Origin: Eubacteriales bacterium
GTDB lineage: Bacteria; Bacillota; Clostridia; Lachnospirales; Lachnospiraceae
Length of the DNA stretch: 64,000 nt
NCBI GenBank assembly: GCA_030524545.1
Contig: JAUNGM010000016.1
Span: forward strand, 1-64,000
Direction: 5' to 3'
Shown piece by piece: positions 60,175 through 64,000 of the stretch. The notes below the pieces were generated by a model, which did no database searches, had not been told where the DNA came from, and was given only the letters and a program-made list of their open reading frames with translations. The position numbers and the translations under genes are program-made. Positions within the stretch are counted from its first letter, which is position 1, and every line of letters starts with the position of its first letter.

Positions 60175-62802
60175 ATGGCAAAAACAGAAACACAGATTCC
60201 AACCATCATTGACACAGCGGAAGCTCTGGAAGCCAAGATGGCTGCGATGAAAGAAGCACAGAAACTTTTCGCCACCTACACACAGGAGCAGGTAGATAAG
60301 ATTTTCAAGGCTGCCGCTACTGCTGCAGACAAAGCCCGTATCCCGCTTGCAAAAATGGCAGTTCAGGAAACAGGCATGGGTATTGTAGAAGATAAGGTTA
60401 TCAAAAACCACTACGCATCCGAGTACATCTACAATGCTTACAAGAACACCAAAACCTGCGGTGTGATCGAAGAAGATACCGTATACGGCATCAAAAAAGT
60501 TGCTGAACCGATTGGTCTGATCGCAGCAGTTATCCCGACCACCAACCCGACCTCCACTGCAATCTTCAAGACCCTGATTGCCCTGAAGACCAGAAATGCC
60601 ATCATCATCAGCCCGCATCCGCGTGCAAAAGCTTCTACCATCGAGGCAGCAAGAATCGTTCTGGAAGCAGCCGTTAAAGCAGGCGCACCGGAAGGCATCA
60701 TTGGCTGGATCGATGTTCCAAGCCTTGAGCTGACCAACCTTGTTATGAAAGAAGCAGATATCATCCTTGCAACCGGCGGCCCCGGCATGGTAAAAGCAGC
60801 TTACTCCTCCGGAAAACCGGCACTTGGCGTAGGCGCTGGAAATACCCCTGTTATCATTGACGATACTGCTGACATCCGTCTTGCAGTAAACTCCATCATC
60901 CATTCCAAGACCTTTGACAATGGTATGATCTGTGCTTCCGAACAGTCCGTAACCGTTCTGGAAAGCGTTTATGAAGAAGTGAAGAAAGAATTCCTTTACA
61001 GAGGATGCTACTTCCTGAAGGAAGACGAAATCGAAAAAGTTAGAAAGACCATCATCATCAACGGCGCCCTGAATGCCAAGATCGTAGGCCAGAAGGCAGC
61101 TACCATCGCAGCAATGGCAGGTGTTACCGTTCCGGAAGAAACCAAGATCCTGATTGGTGAAGTAGAGTCCGTTGACATCAGCGAAGAATTTGCACACGAG
61201 AAACTTTCTCCTGTACTTGCTATGTACAAGGCTGCAACCTTTGACGAGGCAATCGCAAAAGCAGAACGTCTTGTAGCAGACGGCGGATACGGCCACACCT
61301 CTTCCCTTTACATCAACACCAATGAAAAAGAGAAAATGGCAAAACACGCTGCTGCAATGAAGACCTGCCGTATTCTGGTAAATACACCGTCTTCCCAGGG
61401 TGGTATCGGTGACTTATACAACTTTAAATTAGCTCCTTCTCTTACCCTTGGCTGCGGTTCCTGGGGCGGCAACTCTGTTTCCGAAAACGTAGGAGTAAAA
61501 CACCTGATCAATATTAAAACCGTTGCAGAGAGGAGAGAGAACATGCTCTGGATGAGAACACCTGAAAAAGTTTACTTCAAGAAAGGCTGTACACCGGTTG
61601 CTCTGGATGAGCTTGGAACGATCATGGGCAAGAAACGCTGCTTTATCGTAACTGACTCCTTCCTTTACAGAAACGGCTACACCAAACCGATCGAAGACAA
61701 ACTGGATCAGATGGGCATCGTTCACACCTGTTTCTCTGATGTAGAACCGGACCCGTCTCTGGCATCCGCAAAAGCAGGCGCTGCTGCTATGACAGCATTC
61801 CAGCCGGACTGCATCATCGCTCTTGGCGGCGGTTCCGCAATGGATGCAGGTAAGGTTATGTGGGTTCTTTATGAAAACCCGGATGCAGACTTCGATGATA
61901 TGGCTATGGACTTCATGGACATCCGCAAGAGAATCTACACCTTCCCGAAAATGGGCAAAAAAGCTTACTTTGTAGCAATCCCGACCTCCTCCGGTACAGG
62001 TTCCGAGGTAACACCGTTCGCTATCATTACCGATAAAGAGACCGGTATCAAATGGCCTCTGGCAGATTATGAACTGATGCCGAACATGGCCATCGTAGAC
62101 ACTGACAACATGATGAGCGCACCGAAAGGACTGACCTGTGCTTCCGGTATCGACGTTATGACTCATGCAATCGAAGCATACGTTTCCATCATGGCTTCCG
62201 ATTACACAGACAGCCTTGCTCTGAAAGCAATCAAGCTGGTATTTGACTATCTGCCGCGTGCATACAAAGACGGAAACGATGTAGAAGCAAGAGATCATAT
62301 GGCAAACGCATCCTGCATGGCTGGTATGGCATTTGCAAACGCATTCCTTGGACTGAACCACTCCATGGCTCACAAACTTGGCGCTTTCCATCACCTGCCG
62401 CACGGTATCGCAAATGCAGTTGTGCTGACAGATGTGATCCGTTACAACAGCGCAGAAGTACCGACTAAGATGGGTACCTTCCCGCAGTATCAGTATCCGC
62501 ATGCACTGGCTCGTTATGCTGAAATCGGCCGTTTTGTAGGCCTGACCGGCAAAGATGACCAGGAAGTTATGGAAAAACTGATCGGCAAACTGGAACAGCT
62601 TAAGAAAGATATTGAAATCAAGGATTCCATCAAAGCTTACGGCGTAGATGAAAAATACTTCCTGGAAACTCTGGACGACATGGTAGAGCAGGCATTCAAT
62701 GACCAGTGTACAGGTGCAAACCCAAGATACCCGTTAATGTCCGAAATGAAAGAAATTTACCTGAATTGCTACTATGGCAAAGAAGGCAAAGAAGAGGCTT
62801 AA
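60175..62802 (+). CDS. adhE: Bifunctional acetaldehyde/alcohol dehydrogenase
   Basis: The 875-residue AdhE converts acetyl-CoA to acetaldehyde and ethanol, reoxidising two NADH. The N-terminal aldehyde dehydrogenase (about 1-440) has ALGVGAGNTPVIID and the catalytic Cys in FDNGMICASEQSV; the C-terminal iron alcohol dehydrogenase (about 455-870) has GGGSAMDAGKVMW, PTSSGTGSEVTPFAI and the iron-ligand region GLNHSMAHKLGAFHHLPHG. AdhE usually forms spirosome filaments. The start follows AGGAGGATTTCCCA. Two Rex-like sites around its consensus promoter suggest derepression at high NADH/NAD+. Confidence 0.98.
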   Translation: MAKTETQIPTIIDTAEALEAKMAAMKEAQKLFATYTQEQVDKIFKAAATAADKARIPLAKMAVQETGMGIVEDKVIKNHYASEYIYNAYKNTKTCGVIEEDTVYGIKKVAEPIGLIAAVIPTTNPTSTAIFKTLIALKTRNAIIISPHPRAKASTIEAARIVLEAAVKAGAPEGIIGWIDVPSLELTNLVMKEADIILATGGPGMVKAAYSSGKPALGVGAGNTPVIIDDTADIRLAVNSIIHSKTFDNGMICASEQSVTVLESVYEEVKKEFLYRGCYFLKEDEIEKVRKTIIINGALNAKIVGQKAATIAAMAGVTVPEETKILIGEVESVDISEEFAHEKLSPVLAMYKAATFDEAIAKAERLVADGGYGHTSSLYINTNEKEKMAKHAAAMKTCRILVNTPSSQGGIGDLYNFKLAPSLTLGCGSWGGNSVSENVGVKHLINIKTVAERRENMLWMRTPEKVYFKKGCTPVALDELGTIMGKKRCFIVTDSFLYRNGYTKPIEDKLDQMGIVHTCFSDVEPDPSLASAKAGAAAMTAFQPDCIIALGGGSAMDAGKVMWVLYENPDADFDDMAMDFMDIRKRIYTFPKMGKKAYFVAIPTSSGTGSEVTPFAIITDKETGIKWPLADYELMPNMAIVDTDNMMSAPKGLTCASGIDVMTHAIEAYVSIMASDYTDSLALKAIKLVFDYLPRAYKDGNDVEARDHMANASCMAGMAFANAFLGLNHSMAHKLGAFHHLPHGIANAVVLTDVIRYNSAEVPTKMGTFPQYQYPHALARYAEIGRFVGLTGKDDQEVMEKLIGKLEQLKKDIEIKDSIKAYGVDEKYFLETLDDMVEQAFNDQCTGANPRYPLMSEMKEIYLNCYYGKEGKEEA

Positions 62803-62841
62803 ATCTGGCCAGAAAGCCTGAATGATGCTAAAATAAGTTTA

Positions 62842-62898
62842 GAGAAACTGTGTTTCTCACCTTTGCAGGAGGCAGACTTTCGCTGCTGTCCTCCTGCA
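62842..62898 (+). other. Two hairpins between adhE and the kinase gene
   Basis: GAGAAAC-TGT-GTTTCTC (62842-62858) and TGCAGGAGG...CCTCCTGCA (62864-62898) lie in tandem. No T-run follows either, so read-through or RNA processing is more likely than termination. The second contains an AGGAGG in its stem. Confidence 0.6.
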
Positions 62899-62948
62899 TG
62901 GTGAACTTATCGGACAAGGATTCATTAGTTATAGAAAGGATGTCTACC

Positions 62949-63707
62949 ATGAATTTAAAAGATAAAAAAGTATTTCTTACCCGCCCGTATAAAGTTGTTT
63001 ATAAAGATGGCGATCGTATCATTAAAGTATTCACCAACGAACACGGCAAAGCAAATGTATTTAATGAAGCTCTGTGTCAGGCACGCGTAGAAGAAAGCGG
63101 GCTGGATATCCCGGCAGTTCTGGAAGTAAGCCAGATTGACGGGGAATGGGCTCTTGCTATCGAATATGTAGAGGGCAAGACTCTTGAGCAGATCATGAAT
63201 GAGGATCCTGCCAACCTGGAAAAATATATGGAGCAGTTCGTAGACCTGCAGCTTTCCATGCATTCCAAAAAGGCTCCCCGCCTGACTCTTCAGAAGGACA
63301 AATTTGCCCGCAAGATTTCCAGCCTGAAGGATGATGTGGATGCAACCACCCGTTATGAGCTTCACACAAGACTGGATTCCATGCCGAACCACACCAAGCT
63401 CTGCCACGGCGACTTTAACCCGAGCAATGTGATCGTAAGAGAAGACGGAACCATGACAATCGTTGACTGGGCACATGCAACTCAGGGCAATGCCAGCGGT
63501 GATGCTGCAATCACATATCTGGAATTTGCACTGAAAGACCAGAAGAAGGCAGATCTGTACCTGGATCTCTTCTGCAGGAAGAGCGATACTGCAAAACAGT
63601 ACGTACAGAAATGGCTTCCGATCGCTGCAGCAGCACAGCTTACCAAAGGCGTTGAGGAAGAAAAAGAATTCCTCTCCCGCTGGATTGATATCATTGACTT
63701 CCAGTAA
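62949..63707 (+). CDS. Aminoglycoside-phosphotransferase-fold kinase
   Basis: The 252-residue protein has the APH/choline-kinase fold: a small N-lobe (KVVYKDGDRIIKVFTNEHGK), hinge AIEYVEGKTLEQIM, the catalytic motif LCHGDFNPSNVIV and the metal-binding Asp in MTIVDWAHATQG. The family phosphorylates sugars, choline, amines or antibiotics; nothing shows which here, and resistance should not be assumed. The ATG at 62949 follows AGAAAGGATGTCTACC. It lies 146 bases after adhE, same strand, and may be co-transcribed; it has a strong terminator. Confidence 0.85.
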   Translation: MNLKDKKVFLTRPYKVVYKDGDRIIKVFTNEHGKANVFNEALCQARVEESGLDIPAVLEVSQIDGEWALAIEYVEGKTLEQIMNEDPANLEKYMEQFVDLQLSMHSKKAPRLTLQKDKFARKISSLKDDVDATTRYELHTRLDSMPNHTKLCHGDFNPSNVIVREDGTMTIVDWAHATQGNASGDAAITYLEFALKDQKKADLYLDLFCRKSDTAKQYVQKWLPIAAAAQLTKGVEEEKEFLSRWIDIIDFQ

Positions 63708-63732
63708 AGCTTTGTTACAGATACATCCATAA

Positions 63733-63827
63733 AACACGATCCCCCTGACGAACATTGGATTCCCGCTTCTGCGAAGCAGACAGCAGGCAGTTCCTATCGT
63801 AAATCAGGGGGATTGTGTTTGGTTTTT
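63733..63827 (+). terminator. Long hairpin terminator after the kinase gene
   Basis: AACACGATCCCCCTGA pairs with TCAGGGGGATTGTGTT at the base of a long stem (63733-63819) with an internal GCTTC-TGC-GAAGC hairpin. TTTGGTTTTTATGG follows. Confidence 0.75.
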
Positions 63828-63883
63828 ATGGTTTTTATGGTTTTTGTGGCTTTCTCGTATTAGATAAATTAGAAAAACATCTA

Positions 63884-63912
63884 TTGAGTTTATTTGCTGA
63901 CTATGCTATATT
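63884..63912 (+). promoter_or_regulatory. Extended -10 promoter at the window edge
   Basis: TTGAGT (63884-63889), 17 bases and TATATT (63907-63912) preceded by TGC make an extended -10 promoter. Transcription would begin near 63919, at the leader described next. Confidence 0.7.
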
Positions 63913-63917
63913 ATAAA

Positions 63918-64000
63918 CATAAAAGGAGTAACTGCCCACAAAGTGGTTAGCCTCCCTGGTTTGACTATAAGCCTACTTGTACCGGCCAAGTAACAAGGTA
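63918..64000 (+). promoter_or_regulatory. Structured leader, possible yybP-ykoY (Mn2+) riboswitch, cut by the window
   Basis: The transcript would begin AAAAGGAGTAACTG and form a stem of GGAG/CTCC with CCAC-AAA-GTGG inside, then CCTGG, a GGTTT..AAGCC arm and ACCGGCC. An AAAGG(G)GAGTA start and a CCTGG segment are features of yybP-ykoY RNAs, which sense Mn2+. The 3' part and the regulated gene lie outside, so this is tentative. Confidence 0.4.

Noticed and set aside
62949-63707. Antibiotic resistance gene
   Set aside because: Only the general APH fold motifs are visible; no feature ties it to aminoglycoside substrates.
63980-64000. Similarity of AAGTAACAAGGTA to the 3' end of 16S rRNA
   Set aside because: The rRNA motif is AAGTCGTAACAAGGTA; the CG is missing and none of the upstream 16S sequence is present.

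Overview
The window looks like chromosome of a gut Firmicute of the family Lachnospiraceae (Blautia / Mediterraneibacter / Dorea type). The placement is an inference from gene content and sequence style: an AdhE with Rex-like operators, a HPF-SecA-prfB neighbourhood, PT-rich cell-wall linkers, sortase-anchored giant adhesins, and a proposed (PGM-like) homoserine kinase in a threonine operon. Housekeeping genes are of moderate GC; the adhesin and pilin genes look AT-richer by eye.

Region 1 (1-882) holds an Rpn/YhgA-type PD-(D/E)XK nuclease gene that stops early next to what looks like an insertion-sequence end. Region 2 (882-28290, all minus strand) is the main feature: about 27 kb carrying two different sortase-built pilus systems in tandem. 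The promoter-proximal half is SpaA-like: a 2.65-kaa LPGTG adhesin, a major pilin with LPGTG, two overlapping class C sortases and a Pro-rich KTGD minor subunit. The distal half resembles the streptococcal FCT/T-antigen pilus: a SipA-like signal-peptidase homologue whose catalytic Lys position is Gly, an ~90-residue mini protein with a VPTG anchor, a class B sortase, a frameshifted FctA-like pilin (IPTG anchor), a Pro-rich FctB-like subunit and a 3275-aa adhesin (IPTG anchor) with BspA-type leucine-rich repeats nested in a Cna-B domain. The block ends in a Rho-independent terminator.

Region 3 (28.3-31.5 kb) is the likely control module: a divergent LytTR-PAS regulator, a promoter preceded by TTCGT direct repeats, and a membrane SBP-PAS-GGDEF diguanylate cyclase converging on the regulator with overlapping stop codons. 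The first minus-strand terminators visible after the cyclase lie beyond the whole regulator gene, an excludon-like arrangement.

Region 4 (31.5-43 kb) is amino-acid metabolism and translation: tex, a DUF975 membrane protein, and a threonine operon (ACT protein, hom, PGM-like homoserine kinase, aspartokinase). Then come prfB with its programmed +1 frameshift site, a DapF homologue with Ser at both catalytic Cys positions, and metY. metY has a long leader containing a structured RNA and a 22-codon ORF ending Met-Cys-Cys-Cys-Arg.

Region 5 (43-59.7 kb) holds an AraC regulator, secA, hpf, csaA, a radical SAM protein, a TetR regulator, a membrane dipeptidase, an isolated eukaryote-type HisA, an Asn/Asp-rich lipoprotein, dapB, dapA, a corrinoid adenosyltransferase, an OB-fold protein, typA, a second PD-(D/E)XK-like protein and a small alarmone synthetase. 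Region 6 (59.7-64 kb) has adhE behind a consensus promoter with two Rex-like operators, an aminoglycoside-phosphotransferase-fold kinase, and, at the edge, an extended -10 promoter feeding a structured leader that may be a yybP-ykoY (Mn2+) riboswitch.
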